Positions 23,700-37,044 of a stretch of 64,000 bases of DNA are shown piece by piece. This stretch comes from Apteryx mantelli (lineage: Eukaryota; Chordata; Aves; Apterygiformes; Apterygidae): NCBI RefSeq assembly GCF_036417845.1, contig NC_090012.1:1426001-1490000 (forward strand), read 5' to 3'. The notes under the pieces are model-generated. The model ran no database searches, was not told the DNA's origin, and saw nothing but the letters and a program-made list of their open reading frames with translations. Each line of letters starts with the position of its first letter. Position 1 is the first letter of the stretch. The position numbers were made by a program, and so were the translations under genes.

Positions 23700-24162
23700 G
23701 AAGAGCGTTGCCAGCAGGTCAAGGGAGATGATCCATCCCCTCTGCACAGGCCTGGTGAGGCCACACCTGGAATTCTGGGCTCCCCAGTGCAAGAAGGACA
23801 TGGACCTACTGGACTGAGTCCAGTGAAGGCCAGGAAGATGATTAAGGGACTGGAGCATCTCGTATGAGGAGAGGCTGAGAAAGACAGGACTGTTCAGCCT
23901 GGAGAAGAGAAGACTCAGAGGGGCTCTTATCACTGTGTATAAATACCTGATGGGAGGCTGTAAAGAAGATGAAGCCAGAGTCTTCTCAGTTGTATCCAGT
24001 AACAGGACAAGCAGGCACAAACTGAAATACAAGAAATTCTGTTTGAAAATAGAGAAAACTTTTTTTACCATAAGGGTGATCGAACAGGTTGTCTAGAGAG
24101 TTTGTGGAGTCTCCATCCTTGGAGATATTCAAAACCTGACTGGACGCAGTCCTGCCTGGAAA
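23700..24162 (+). mobile_element. CR1 LINE, 3' portion (about 460 bp)
   Basis: A long, easily recognised CR1 stretch: CCAGCAGGTCAAGGGAGATG, GGCCTGGTGAGGCCACACCT, TTCTGGGCTCCCCAGTGCAA, GATTAAGGGACTGGAGCATC, CTGTTCAGCCTGGAGAAGAG and TGTATAAATACCTGATGGGA appear in the expected order. It spans the end of the reverse-transcriptase ORF and the start of the 3' UTR. It is 5'-truncated and also lacks the usual 3' terminus, giving way to an A-rich stretch at about 24,160-24,180. The ORF is broken, so it is inactive. Confidence 0.92.
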
Positions 24163-24547
24163 AAAGGAGGAAAAAAAACCCCACCCAAAGTTGGCTCTTC
24201 TGAAACTAACTACAAGGAGCCCTTAAAAGATAAATCCGTCTTTTAAACTCCTCTTTCCCCTGCTGTGTATTGCTGGGTTTGTTATGTGATTGCTGAAGTT
24301 AAATGTGTACAACTTGACCTAGAAGTGTTCTCGCAGCTGAGAGGGGGTGCGGATTACCTCTTCATGTCGCTGCTGGTAGTACACTTCCATACAGTCTCCA
24401 AAAGATGGAGATGCAAACTTCAGATCTCAGGTCTTTATCTTGTGTGTTAGAAGATTTTTGTTACTATGTTAGAACATGTTAATATTATGCGTAAGTCGTC
24501 AGTATGTAGGCACACAGACATCTGGACAGCAATACCAGCTGTCCTAA

Positions 24548-24584
24548 CCCCCCCCCCCCAAAAAAAAAAAAAAAGAAAAAAAAA
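24548..24584 (+). repeat. C12-A15-G-A9 homopolymer tract
   Basis: Twelve C are followed directly by fifteen A, a G and nine A. It is a polymorphism- and error-prone tract. The A-run could be a decayed retroposon tail, but no element can be named upstream. Confidence 0.9.
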
Positions 24585-26519
24585 GTGCTCATCCTAAAGT
24601 GCTTCAGCAAATCCAGGGTGATGGGTTGCACTGTCTGGATTTGGGGGTGTGTGGGGGAAGTTGCTTCACTGTCTGCTTTTATTGGACCTCTTTAAAGGGT
24701 TTCAGGAAAGGATTTTGCTTTAGCGAATGAATAACCTTTATCAACAGAAAAGAATATATGAAATGGATGGCAACAATTTCACACTTCCAAAAGTGATTAC
24801 TCATTCAGTAGATACTATCACAAAGGTATTGCTTCTCAATGTAATAGCTGTGCCACAAAAAGAGTAGTTTGCAGGGAAGACTGCAGGCGTTTTTGGCCAA
24901 GACAGCTGTAGAAGGTGGCTGGGAGCAGTGGCTGTTTTGCTTGCTCGCGGCAGCAGTGGCATACTGTGTGCTGATTTGCTGCGAATGCCAGTCATTTCTT
25001 TGTTTTCTGACTTTCTTTGGCAACATGGTGCCAACTAGTTGAGTTAAAACTCCAAAAGGAAAAGAGAGTAAGCTGGAAGTCTGTTACAGGCTTGAGTGAA
25101 ACCCTGCCTCTCGGAAGGTGTAGATGCAAGGCAATTAAGCCTAGAAGGCAATGATGTTAGTTTGAATTTAAGGATTGAACTGCACACCTGATTTGCAGAG
25201 GTTTCGAGACCTTAGCAGCTGTCACCATCTGCATCCAGCATTCTGGATGCTCAGCAGTTCTCTGTACAGAGAACCTGAATTTCAGAAGCCTGAAATAGGA
25301 GAGAAAGGTATGAAGAATGCAAATTAATAACCTTGTATTTTTTGACTATGATTCTCACTGCTACTTTGTCGATGTAGCAAAGCAGCCCTTCGGAGAAGGG
25401 AGGGAGTTGCTATTCTGAAGGTTATCGGTCTAAGGCAGCATTTCTGAGGTCGCTGGCTTTCTGATTTTACCATGCTGCATGCGGATGTGCTATTTCAGGC
25501 AAGTAGAATATATTTGTTACTCTGGAGTAAGTGAACAGTGATCAGTTCCTTTAGAAGCTGCTGAAGATCTCACTGTCAGATTTTGGATTAACCTCAGTTA
25601 GGTTTTGTAACTAAAATGCGACACAAAGATAATCTGTGATAATACCTGAAAGGTGTTAAAAGCTCTGCATTTCACAAAGAATGGCATGTGTGTGTATTTG
25701 TGAGGGTCTGGATCTCTGTTTATTTAGCAAATTTTACTCTTTCTTCCTGTTCCTTAGAAAAGGAGAAAGGAGCTAGAATTACTTGAGAAGTACACGAGGT
25801 CTGTTGAGGTCAACGCTGTATGCTCTGCAGTGTAGCGTCATGCTGTGGTCCCAAGAGATCTGTGCACCTTTAGGACTTGTTAAAATCTACTTGCACTTCT
25901 CTGTAAGGTACTTAATTCCATAGAGCTGGCTGCCAAGAAACTGATGGCCACTCAAACATTATTACATTATCTGTGGAAATTGGTTCTCGGTGCAGGAAGC
26001 ACTCTGATGAAAGTTAAGAAACTGTGCAAAGGACCATCTTGTCTGTTATCTGAGCTGAGCACTTGCAGGAGCTGATGGTATCTACTTATCTCTTTAAAGA
26101 TGCAATTAAAACAGTGCAGAATACTACCAGCAGAAAACCAGCTCCCAGGGAAAAAAAGAAAAAAACATAGCCTCTTTTCCTGGTGAAGGGAGGTGCTCAG
26201 TGCAATGCTCTTCCAACTCAAACAAGATGAGCTGGGGCAGAACTCCAGGGCAGAGGGGTTGGGGGGGAAAAGGCTGGAAATAGTTGGTACTTAGTCAGCA
26301 CTTTAAATCTTGAAAACACTTCCCAAAATATTAAATAATAATTCTTCAGACTTCCAGCTGGGGGATTTGTGAAGCGCTGCTCTTCGTACATAGCGACTGG
26401 GACACAGTAGTTGGATTTACCTTGGCTACAGCAGGAATCAGTAGATTAGGAACTATGAGTGTCTCCTCCCTTGCGCGGTGCTTTGCGTCGATCTGCTCTG
26501 GCTGATGCTGATTGCTTCA

Positions 26520-26910
26520 TTTAATAATAACTAAGTTAGCTCCTATGGATCTGTTATTTTGTCAAAAGTGAAGATGACTCATCTTGTAAAAATCAAAATA
26601 CATTCTTGTAATAATCTGCCTCCTAATTTGATATTTGTTGATACTGTGGATAATCAGAAGGGGCTGGCCTGTGTGCTTTCTTTGCTGATGTTTAGAAAAT
26701 GCAAGTGCATAGTTGTTCAACAGGCATGGCTGTGCAGCTGTGAGTGTACATTGCTGAATGAAAAGAAAATTGCTTTATATGCTACAGACTACAATTTACC
26801 TCTCAAAGTGCATTAGTAATCTCTGTAAAAGCTCATTAAGGATCTTAAACCCCAATTTCTCTGCCCTGGATGTATTTACCATTTTCTCATTATCATAATT
26901 AATGGAGGAA
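26520..26910. promoter_or_regulatory. AT-rich block, candidate conserved non-coding element
   Basis: The block has few CpGs, no repeat signature and many homeodomain-type cores (TAATAATAA at its start, CATAATTAATGG near its end). Its texture resembles deeply conserved developmental enhancers in vertebrate introns. This is pattern-based only, since conservation cannot be seen from one sequence. Confidence 0.25.
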
Positions 26911-26989
26911 AAAAAGAATAAACTCTTTTGGGGGAACTGAATAAAACACTAGTATCCCAATGTGCTCACATCTGCTTAAAGTGCAGATA

Positions 26990-27170
26990 GGCTAATATAA
27001 TGTCATTTTAATGTAGCAGGAGGATAGTGAGAATATACCACATGTAATTAAAGTGATCTCTAATTCACAAGATGAAGAACTAATTCTTTTTGTCTTGATA
27101 GCAGAACAACTGTTGCAACTTCCTAGGATCTTCATTATATAAACAATAAAAGTGTAAGTGACATTTTTTA
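26990..27170. promoter_or_regulatory. AT-rich block, second candidate conserved element
   Basis: TGTAATTAAAGTG, CTAATTC and several TTGCAACTT-like cores lie in repeat-free AT-rich DNA just downstream of the previous block. Same caveat: judged from texture only. Confidence 0.2.
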
Positions 27171-27712
27171 ACTCACCAGTTGCATTATTACGCTGCTCAT
27201 ATAATACTCTGTGGCTTGCAAATTATGAACAAATACAACTTTTGAACTGCAGCTCTTCTGGCACTTAGCTTCAGTTTCAGCGAGCTAAATTGTCTTGCAA
27301 TACTCCCCTCTCCAAGAGCCTTTGCCATGCTGTGGCGCAGTTGTGTTCCAGTACCTTCATCCTTGCCGTGACCAAAACTCGCATTTGTCTCGTAGCCCAA
27401 AGTAGACATGGAGGAGATGTTCTGTTGAGGGCGTCCTGACTCTTTCCTTTCTACCTTGCCTCCCTCTCTGTATTTCTAATAGCTAAACTAAACAATGAGA
27501 GGATTCTATAGACTTCGTACGGGTGAACGGGTTACTGCGCAGGGGCTGGAGGTCAGCACAGTCTGTAGTCTGAGCATGCTGGCCATGCCAGCTGTTATGG
27601 TTCAACTGTAGCAGCTTCTGGAGGATGTCAGCCACTTCTGGTTGGCTGACAGTTTCCAAAGGGCTACCACACTGTATTTCTGTATTCGGGACATTTCCCC
27701 CTGCCCCTCCTC

Positions 27713-27731
27713 TTTTTTTTTTTTTTTTTTT
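27713..27731 (+). repeat. Poly(T) run, 19 bp
   Basis: An uninterrupted T19 within a pyrimidine-rich region. Confidence 0.9.
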
Positions 27732-28519
27732 CCCTAGAAGTCTGCCCTCCTCTTCCTCATTGTCTTGGTCTTATTTCTTCTTCTGAATCCTAGGCTTAAG
27801 ATTCTGCTGCTACTCAGTTGTTCCCAACTTGCCGTTTCTCAGTCCACCCATTACTGTTCAATTGCCTTGCTAAGGAAGCCGGTGAACTGGCTCAGACTCA
27901 AAATGGCCTTAGCCCAGGAACCTAAACTGAAATTTCAGTGTTCAGATTTTTCAGGGGTTTTCAGACTGATAGTATTTTAAATAGCTTTGAAGTTCCCCGG
28001 AGAGCATTTCTTAACTTTCCTGTGCATGTGGTTTATGACATTGCCATCTTGCCATTGACTCACGATAACCATTTTCATTTCCATTTAATGATAAAATGTC
28101 AGAGTTATGTTGCAATTAAAAATATATACATATGTATAACTGTTGAGTGTTGAAGGGCTGCAATGTGCTGTTTCTGTTGCCAAAATTAAGTTCCAAATTT
28201 TGAATCTTAATGCGTCTGTGGTAATGATCCCCAGCAGTGGCATTTCAGCACTAATTAACCTTGCAATGAACTCGTTACTGGTAAAACTATAAAGCTAGAC
28301 ATGACAAAGCGGGAGATGAAGGGCACAAAATAGCTGATGCTGAGCCATTGCAGGAGGCTGCCTGGCACATTTGAGCTCATGCCTCTTCTTTTAAGCTTTG
28401 CATGACGTAACAGCAACAGAATAATTGGTGCTTGAGCACTGAGCTTGGAATAGGGGATTGAAATAACCCAGTTCCTAGTGGGGGAAAAAGGATTTGTCAT
28501 CTCAGGAAAAAGACAAGTA

Positions 28520-28805
28520 CCGATGGTACCAAGTACCATGTTAGCAGCAGCCCTCCCTGTGCCAGTCTGGGGTGTGTTGGTGGGCCTCGGGGTCAGCTTG
28601 TGCTTGTGCTGCTGTTCGTGATCCTCCTCTTGGAGAGCGACGTGGTGGGTGGTGTCCGCCTGGCCCCTGTTATTGGTGGTAGCGTGACCGGAGTCCAAGA
28701 CGAAACGCGTGCTCGTGCTGCTGCTGCCCAACAGCTGGGCCGGCTCTGCGGTCCTGCTCCTGACCCGCACAGCCCCGTAGCTTTGAAGAGGACTTGACTT
28801 GACGC
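28520..28805. other. GC/CpG-rich patch of unknown origin
   Basis: A 270-bp segment of high GC with several CpGs in AT-rich DNA. At its left edge is a small perfect hairpin, ATGGTAC (28,523-28,529), loop CAA, GTACCAT (28,533-28,539). On the minus strand a 186-codon frame (28,815-28,255) crosses it, with an Asn/His/Gln-rich section but no recognisable domain; the second half of that frame, outside the GC patch, looks like chance. It may be a retrocopy fragment, a lineage-specific exon or a CpG-rich enhancer. I do not recognise it. Confidence 0.3.
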
Positions 28806-31800
28806 TTTTGCTCATGGTAACCCTTATTACTGGCGGTTTCTGTGTGCCTGCTTGAGGGCCTTAGGGAAGGAAGGTGAAGATTCTGCCAAATACGTCTTCA
28901 GAGAGCGCCGATGTTGCTTACAGTCACGAAGAGGTGGTTTAATTAGGTAGTGATGAATAGGAAATATTACTTGTGCTGTCTTTGAAGCTTTATGCTCTAT
29001 TCAGGATTGTGATTTGTGGGCTTATTCTTTGATCAGAGCTCAAAATAGTGAGAACACAGATTGGTGGGGGTTTATTTTGCACAGTCCAAATTACCTTGTC
29101 TAGAGATTTTGCCAAATACAGTCTACCAGGGAACATGCATTTGTAGTTCCCTCAAAAGACTTTAGTGTACTAGTTAGGTCAAGCCCGAGAGCAATAAGTG
29201 TGCCTTGAAAAAGAGTTATTTAGCAAATCTACTCTCGTTTCTGACAGACTCGTGGAAGAGTCTAGATACAAAATGGCTTCTGTACTAGCATTTGATTTCC
29301 AAATAGCTGCAGGTTGTAGGATGGGAATTTCCTCTTTTCATCTCAGGACTGTTTTGGTGTTATGGGCAACCCTGCAGCCATGCATTTCACCGAGCCCTGA
29401 AAGACCCGCTGAATGCTTGTGCTGCAGGCCTTATGAACTGCAATGATATTCAGAGATTTCTGCCTACTTTTGGACAATCTCATCTTACAGTTTTTGATTT
29501 ACTGATAGATTGTAGGTATATAGATTGTTTGTTAAAACATGTTTGCAGAGCAAAATGAAAATTCAGACCTTCTTAAATCGTGGCAGATAACTTACTGTCC
29601 CATTTCCATTGACGAAAAAGCCTCTTTGAATTGCCAATATAAAACATGCTGGCCTACCTCTGGTCACGAAGTGTGTGTATAAATATGTTCTTGGGAAATG
29701 TGCTCCTCTATTTGATACTCCTTAGCATGGTGATGTTACTTTAAAATTTGGCAGCTGTGTCTGAGTGCTGCTACAATAATGTCTGACGAAGGGTGCTCAA
29801 CTTTGCTCTGCAGTGCTTATGCCTGTGATTTTCTGTGTTAGTTGTTGGCTTTCTGTATGCCTGGGCCTTTAGTTTGCATCCCATGAGTGTTTTGTGGAAT
29901 TCTCCCAGAAAACAGAAGCTGCAGATTCAGGTCTCAAATTCCCTAATCAAAAATAGGGAGGCAGCCCTCTTTTTTAAGCTGACTTAAATTTAGGTAACGC
30001 TGCACGTGTTCGAATCCAGCTCTGTTGAGGCAGCCAGCTGTAGTAAAGCAGGGAAGCCCGTTGCCTTTGTGTAAGGAAAGGTGCTGAATGTTTTGTCCGC
30101 AGCTGTATTTTCTGTGCCGTGTTCCGAGGACATTCAGTATCGTGGCCTTGGGAATGGTGGGTCTATTGACCACTTTCTCTCCCCCCTCTTGCAGGAGCCC
30201 CCTGCAGGTGGGTGACCTGCTGCAGTACGGGGGAGAAGGGGAAGAGGAAGCAAATGTGAACTAAGATTTCCACCATCCCCACCCCATAATGATAAAGTAC
30301 CAGAGTGTTTCTTAGTGGTTCTGGCACATCTATTTTCCCCTCGAGCACTACTCATTTCTCTAGTAGCATAAAACTAACGAAATCACTTACTTTGCATACT
30401 AAATTGCTGGAGTTATATGTGAAATGAGAAGAGACAGCAGCAAAACAACTTGGAGTCAGTAAATATAAGTGAATCTGTCTTGCTGTGTTACTCTAATAAT
30501 ATGGTAAACAGCTCTGCCAATGGCAAGGTGAAGATTTTATTGCCTGCAACAAGCACTAAAATCTCATTGCTAGGGATCTCTCTTAGTACGGTGCTGATTT
30601 TAAAGATGAACGCTCAGTAAGCATCAAATTATTGATCCAATTAGTAATTTCCCAGTTTATAGCTCCTAAGACGTTTTTGTGTATCCTTACCAAGACACAG
30701 GATGTGGAAGCATCAGGGTTGAGCTCTAGCTTTTGTTTAGATTTTTATATTGTGCTTACCACTATGCTCACTGTAATTGCCCCTGGAATAGCTTCATGCA
30801 GAGAGGGAAGGAAGGAGAACAGGAAAGGTGGGAAAGAAATAGGGAAAGGGTTGCATGTCATGAACAATCCCCACAATCCTGGTCGCCATCCTCACCGTTA
30901 GAGAGGAATCCAGCTGGTTCTGTGCCTGAGGGATTTCCAGGGTGGAAGGTCCAGTGGAGGCATGAGCTCAACTCCTCCGGCTGCGTGGATCGGCTCTTCG
31001 CCCTGCGAACGGGCCTTGCCGGAGCACTTCTCGCACTGAGCGTGGGGAGAAGCGTGGACAGATGAGGGGGCTGGCATCAAGGAGAACAGGACAGTTCAGT
31101 TCATTTGCACCCAAACTGCACCTAAATGAGGAAATTCCCATCTCATGCTGCTGCTTCTGCAAAGTTTTGTTTAGAAACAAAGACTTCACAGAAATCTAGA
31201 GTATCATTTAATTGCTATTACCTTCATAGGTAGGTCATTTCAAGTAGGCCAGTACTCCTGGATTTTGGGGATCCGAGGGTCCAGATTTAGTGCTGAACAG
31301 AACGTGCTGCTCCTGCGCAGTGCCTGGAGGGAGAGTGAATATCTGACAGGGGAGACTCATACGTTTCTCCTGTGTCCAGTGGGCTGGATTCCGGGGGGAA
31401 ATGTCCAGTATTAGCTTAGTCTGCAATATGGTCGATGGTCCGCTAATGTGCTTTTGTAAAGGTAGGATAAATAGTATAATTGCTGCTCATAAATGGGTTC
31501 TCTTAGTAGCGCAGCATTTCAAGCCAGTTTCTGAACACTGGGGTGCATGGTGTGGTAGTAGATCTATATTAATTTTATTTCATTGGCTTTCCTTTTGAGC
31601 ACTCGGACCATCTTGTTTCATGAGGTAGATGTTTGGGCCTGATTTGCTCTGTCTGCAACTTATAATTTCTGGAGAAAACTTGTCTCGTAGCAATGCTGTC
31701 TGCTTTAGAAGAGGATTTGCTGTTGAGATTGGTTACCCTTTTTAGTTTGCCTTCTCGTTCGGCATTCAATCTTTGTGGCTGCTGCTTCTGCTAAGATCCT

Positions 31801-33520
31801 GTCACTCCTGATGATTCTGATAAAGTGCAATTCTAGAAGAAAAGGTAACCTCTTAATTTCAGGACGTATGGGCCACCTCGGGGGATAGGTGGTGCCGCGC
31901 TGTGAATCTGAACGGAGAGTCCATTACCTCCAGGGCTCCATACCGAAATGAGCCACTGGTGAAAGTGCAGCAGGCTCCTGAAAAGAAGCACGGAGGGGAA
32001 CAGGTTTGGCAGTCAGCGTGAAAGTCGCTTAGAAGTAAGAACAGCTTTTTCTACCAGGTTAGGGGCCCTGGTATATTTTCGGGGCATTAGAGCTGTGCTC
32101 TTGTATTCAGTCATCTGAACAAGCTAAAATAACACTAAAATCTCCCTAAAAATTGTGGTTGAACTACCATTGTTTTGTTTGTAAACACGTTGTAAAAAGC
32201 TTTGTAAAAAAAAAAGCTACCTTCCCTTCAGTTTCTAGGGACAGGTGTTTTCGAATTAAGTTCCATGCAAAGGAAGAACAATCTTCGTGTTAGAATTAGA
32301 ACAAGAAAGTAATTTTTGGAGAACAGAATACTAATCTGTATAACAACTGGAACATATTAAATACTTCAATTGAAAAAAAGGCAGCAGTCACTACAGCCAG
32401 GATAAGTAATCCTCCACGGTAATATTGTTAAGGTCATAGACATCTATTTTGTTTGCCATTAACTGATTAGATTTCATAGTTTGTGTTTTGATATTTTGTT
32501 CTGTGCTCACAGTTCTGCTTAGTTTTGCACTGTAGGTTTTCATGAAGTTAGTACATTTTACAATTCAGAAAATTACTTTAAAACTCTTCTGCATTCTTGA
32601 CCAATGTGTGGAGTTTTTTGGACAAATCTATGTTTGTCCGGTGTATGCAGGAGCGACACTTGGTTTCTGAGAGAAATGGTACTTACTAGTGAGCAAATTG
32701 GCTTACTTACAAGAGTAATTTCAATCAGCAGTGCCATAAAGCTACGTTACGGTTCTGTGTGCGCCTTGTCTTGGATGCATGTATTAAAATTGTTCAAGTA
32801 AGATATGCTAGTGAGAATGCTACTATGTCATGGGGGGAAAAAGGTGTTTGTAACCAGATACCTAGCTGTGTCCTGGCAGGTAGGGCAGGGCCCAGACAGG
32901 TAGGAGGTATGCTAGAGGAGATCTCATTTGGCGCAGCAGGTAGCAGTGAGGTTTGGTACGATGAACCAGGTGTATATGTTTGACTAGGATGGAGAGTGGA
33001 GGGCAGCTAGTGAACAACTGATCGTTTTGTTCCTGTGGAGATAACAGGCTCCTGAAAAAAATCAGATGAGAAATTGCAGCGCTCTGATAACACTTTATCA
33101 TGAGCCTGTCTAAGATGCTGCAGTGCATTCTAAGGAAAGTACATGATAATCTGCAGTAGTGTAGCATCTGCTATCAAGCAGCTATTGCAATAAAGCCCTT
33201 TCCTCTGAAATCTGTCGGAGTGATTTGCACTATTTTTTTTCTCCTTAACAAGCTTCTGAAATAAATCATCTGCTTGCCCGTCACACTATGGTACTCAGGA
33301 AAGCAGGATGACAAGCATTGTAAAACTGAGCCTCTCTCCTGTCTTGTGCCGTGCTTGCTTCACTCCGTATTTCCCCAGTGCAGAGGGAGGGTGCTTTGAT
33401 GCATGACTATGCCTCAAATCCTTATCATGTTTTTCTCCCCCAGGTGTCATGGTCCTGTATTTGGTAAATATGCGCTAATCTCATTTATGCAGAAGAACAT
33501 GTTAACAAATACAGCTTAAG
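28806..33520. other. Intronic sequence, mostly featureless
   Basis: Apart from the exon-like segment at 30,195 and a minor GC-rich stretch near 30,900-31,060, I find no gene, RNA or named repeat. Confidence 0.5.
30195..30264 (+). other. Exon-like segment behind a strong splice acceptor
   Basis: A good acceptor (TTTCTCTCCCCCCTCTTGCAG, of which the last 20 bases end at 30,194) precedes a GC-rich segment. If entered in phase 2 it reads SPLQVGDLLQYGGEGEEEAN, then VN and a TAA at 30,262-30,264. The composition and acidic tail look protein-like, but 22 codons is far too short to prove coding. It could be a terminal exon, an alternative 5' UTR exon of the LRFN transcript or a coincidence. No matching upstream exon was found. 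Confidence 0.2.
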
Positions 33521-33524
33521 AAGT

Positions 33525-33665
33525 AATTTTATGCGTGTTTCCACTGATCTTATACCCAAGCAACAGAACCTTACTATGTGAGTAGTCAAACTGGTATTAA
33601 CAAGGCCGTCTGCACGTAAGGTATTCCTCCTCGGGGAAAAAATGGGGCCAGGATCCAGCCATTTA
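33525..33665. mobile_element. Possible ancient amniote interspersed repeat
   Basis: CTTACTATGTGAGTAGTC, then GCACGTAAGGT and finally GGGGCCAGGATCC resemble, with gaps, a common sauropsid repeat pattern with paired 'ACTCA(T/C)GTGAGTA' units and GGGCC(T)GATCC. The family name is uncertain and the match is weak. Confidence 0.25.
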
Positions 33666-36600
33666 TTAATAAATAGAAAAGGAAAGCGCATATACAAAAA
33701 GCAAGGATACCGCTTGCATATATGAACTTCCAGTGAATCTCTTGTTAGATATTTTTCTCATATCATTTTTATTTCAAGAGTTTAATGTTTCACTACATAT
33801 GAAGTAAAAACACATGTAGGTTACATATTCTCTAACGGTATGATACTGGTGTTTTTTTATGATGATTATTTGCCCCTAACATCTCTGAAACTTTGCAAAA
33901 TGTTTTAGCCTCATTGCTCTTGCGCAGCAGCAGTTGCCAACCTTGTACGATGCTAAAATCCTATCTAGAATGTTAAGTTAGCTTTTTGTCTAGTGTTGCA
34001 CTTCAGTATGTACGTATTTTACTAAAAGCTTGGTTCACTTTTCATTTGTGGAAGAAAAGAGATGTTTGTGTTGTCCTTGGTTTACATAAGAAGAATTGAG
34101 GTACCTTTCTAATGGAAATTGGTTTGTCTGATGCTTGGAATGGCAGCTCACTGAGAAATAAACTTATTTTTTACATCTAAATTTATGTCTAAACAAGGGA
34201 TTTGATATTTTAACGTGTTATTTTTCTGTGTTGCTGGCTATCTATTCCAAGTTATTTGGAATACGATGTTTAAAGGAGATGACTTATTTAGATGTGCTTA
34301 TTTATGCATAACATGGGAACAGCTTGGAGGTGTACCCACAGCCAATTTCTGGAAGACGCAGATCATGCCTGATATGATCTAGCGATGTTAAGCCGGTGGC
34401 TGTTTGCGTGCAGCTCTCATGGAATTCCTCGCTCTGTGCCTGAACTCAGCCAGCGTGAGCAGGGAGTAGTCGTACGCTTGTTGGGTCACTATGTCATCCA
34501 GGGATGAAAACGCTCTCCCTGAGCTTCCTGGCGGTGCAGTGCCGATGCTTTCTGTATGCTGTGTTTAGATCTGTGTATGATTCATGTTGTGCCACTAGGT
34601 TAGCACAGTCCTACTGAATATCTTTAGATCTGTCCATATACAACTGCTTTTAAATGATGATTTCTCTTTCACTCTCGAGTAGGTGATGAAGCTAACACAC
34701 ATAGAAACCAAGCAGCACCGTAATTGCTAGAGCAAGGAGCGAGCTGTCCAGTATGATACATACGGCTTGAAAACTGGAGTAGGATATGGGAACTGATGCG
34801 ACATGAGTGAAATCTAATGCTATTCCTGTATTTATTCAGGAGGGAACCTGTACCAGACTTGACAGAATAAAATAGGAAAAGAAGAAGGAAATGGAAGAGA
34901 GAGCAGCAAAACATGGAAGAGATTCTCTGTCCCAGATTGTGTACTGTATAAATATGTTAAGATGTAGCAGGAGATCGTCTGGGACAAATGTTCAGAAGGA
35001 GAAAATGAAGGTGGCAGTGAAGGTAGTCCAAGGGTGGACCTGTCTAGTCTATGTATGTTCTTAGCTGAATTTGCAGCTTGAAGACCCCCTAACACAGGAA
35101 GCTTTTCTTTCTAAAAGAGAAACACAGTCCAAGACATAAAAATTAGTAGATGAACAAACCGTTAACATGGTTTCCCCTTTCTCCTACCCCTGTTTCCTAG
35201 TTAATAAAACTGCAACTGCTACAAATTCTTTCATATTACAGCACCTCTAAACCCCCAAATTAGGAAAAAGTCCTGCTTCTGCTGTGTGTGTAGTGAGATA
35301 GGCTGGACTGAAGAAGTGACAGTCTGAAGAGACAACCACCTGAGAAAGGTGAGAAGTTGAGTCAAACATGAGTGACTGTTGAACTGGGGAAGAAAGGGAG
35401 GTTTTTAGTAGAACAAGAAGCTGAAGCTAGTGTTCCTGCATCTTCCGGCAGAGCTCTTCTACAAGTTTGACTTTATTGCTGAGGCTTTCTAAATATTTTC
35501 TGTCTTGTGAGTGCTATACACAGCAACTTACAGTTCGGGCTAAATTCAAGACATGTAATTTTGATTGCATCAAACCAAATTATGATGATGTGATGGGAAG
35601 CAGTCTAGGCATTGCATGAGACTTGGCAAATCAAATGGAGATGCTCCAGGAGTTTGCTCTGGTGGATCTGCTTTCTTTGGATGACTGAGATAATCCATGC
35701 TGATCGCCCGATAGCGCTTCTTGTGTGCATGGCAGAGGGTGCCACTGAAATGGACTGCGCAAAGCGGCTGTGGGCATGGGATGGAAGGATTATGGAAGAC
35801 TTGTTACTACTTAGTCTTCTTCTGATTCTTGTTCTAGTGCAAATGCATGCCGTAAAATGTATTGAATTAGCTGTAGGATGACGCCGTCAAGTATGAACAA
35901 TTATAGTTAAATTTGGCCTTATGGATAGAGTAGATTTTAAGGGGTTGAACCTCTCTGTGAATCTCGTTTTCTTCTTCGGGCATCATGAGTCCCTCTGACG
36001 AGCTGGGAGCGAAGTCACTGCCAGATGTGTATCAGGGCAGAACAAGCTCTCCTCAAGGACCAGTTTGAGGGCAACAGGGGGGTTGCAGCCACACCAAACC
36101 ATTGTAAGGGACAAGTAGCCTTAACACAGTGTTCTCCCTACTATCCTTTTATAGCCACAAAAAGCTGGGGCTTACTTTTACCCAAAGGTGATCATGTAGT
36201 AGATGCAGATGTCTGAATTAACGGTTTAATTATCTACCTAGCTGTGAATAGTAGTGTATCCTATCGCATAATATACACTCTCCAGCCCTGTTTCTAGCCA
36301 CAGTCCCATCCTCAGGTACGGAGGAGGAGCACGATGTGTTAAAAATAAATTAAAAAAAATCCACGTTCAGGTACGAACGTTTGTACACCACATTCAGCCA
36401 GGCTCCCTGAGTGCTGATTAAGCATTCAGTGGAAGTGTTCAGCACTGCACTTTCATTTCTAAAAATGCTTTGTCTTCAAGCACTGTCATTTAAGGAGTTT
36501 CTCTGGTGAAAAAATTCCTTTAGCTATAGGAGAGCTCTACAGAAACAGCTGCTGTAGGTAGTGGATGATTAATTAACTGCTAGAATGAGCTCTGTGCCCC

Positions 36601-37044
36601 TGCTAAGGGTCAAGATCTCTGTGTTGGAGCAAGCATGTTTCAGTTAGTATTTCTTAGCTCCGTTCTGAAATCGAAGCCTTTTTGTTCTACTGTTTGTTTG
36701 TTTTTGCTCTTGAGCCTTAAGACAGCTACTTTGTTATGAAAAAGCTGCCATTCTCTGCTGCTGAAATCAAGCTAAGCTACAAAACCAGAGTAATTGGCCT
36801 TCATAAATACTCTCCGTTCCCTGAGTGCTCCTGTGGTGTATATTATGCATGCCAGCAGCAAGAAGACATTATGTAGTTTTATAATCCAGTTTGAAATATT
36901 TTTTTTAAAAAAAGCACAAAATAACCACCACAAAAAGTAAAATACAGGTTTTGTTTTGTTCCCCTCCCCTGTCCATCATTTCTTATTTTAGTAGTAAATG
37001 AAGCTTTAAAAGTCCAGAGACGCTTTGGGGGTTGGATTGTCTCC

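Larger units (their letters stand above)
24163..28520. other. Intronic sequence without recognisable genes
   Basis: The stretch contains C12-A15-G-A9 at 24,548-24,584, T19 at 27,713-27,731 and AT-rich blocks at 26.5-27.2 kb listed separately. No coding exon was recognised. Confidence 0.5.

Noticed and set aside
23589..24071. Open frames of 92 (+) and 148 (-) codons
   Set aside because: They overlap the CR1 fragment at 23,700-24,162.
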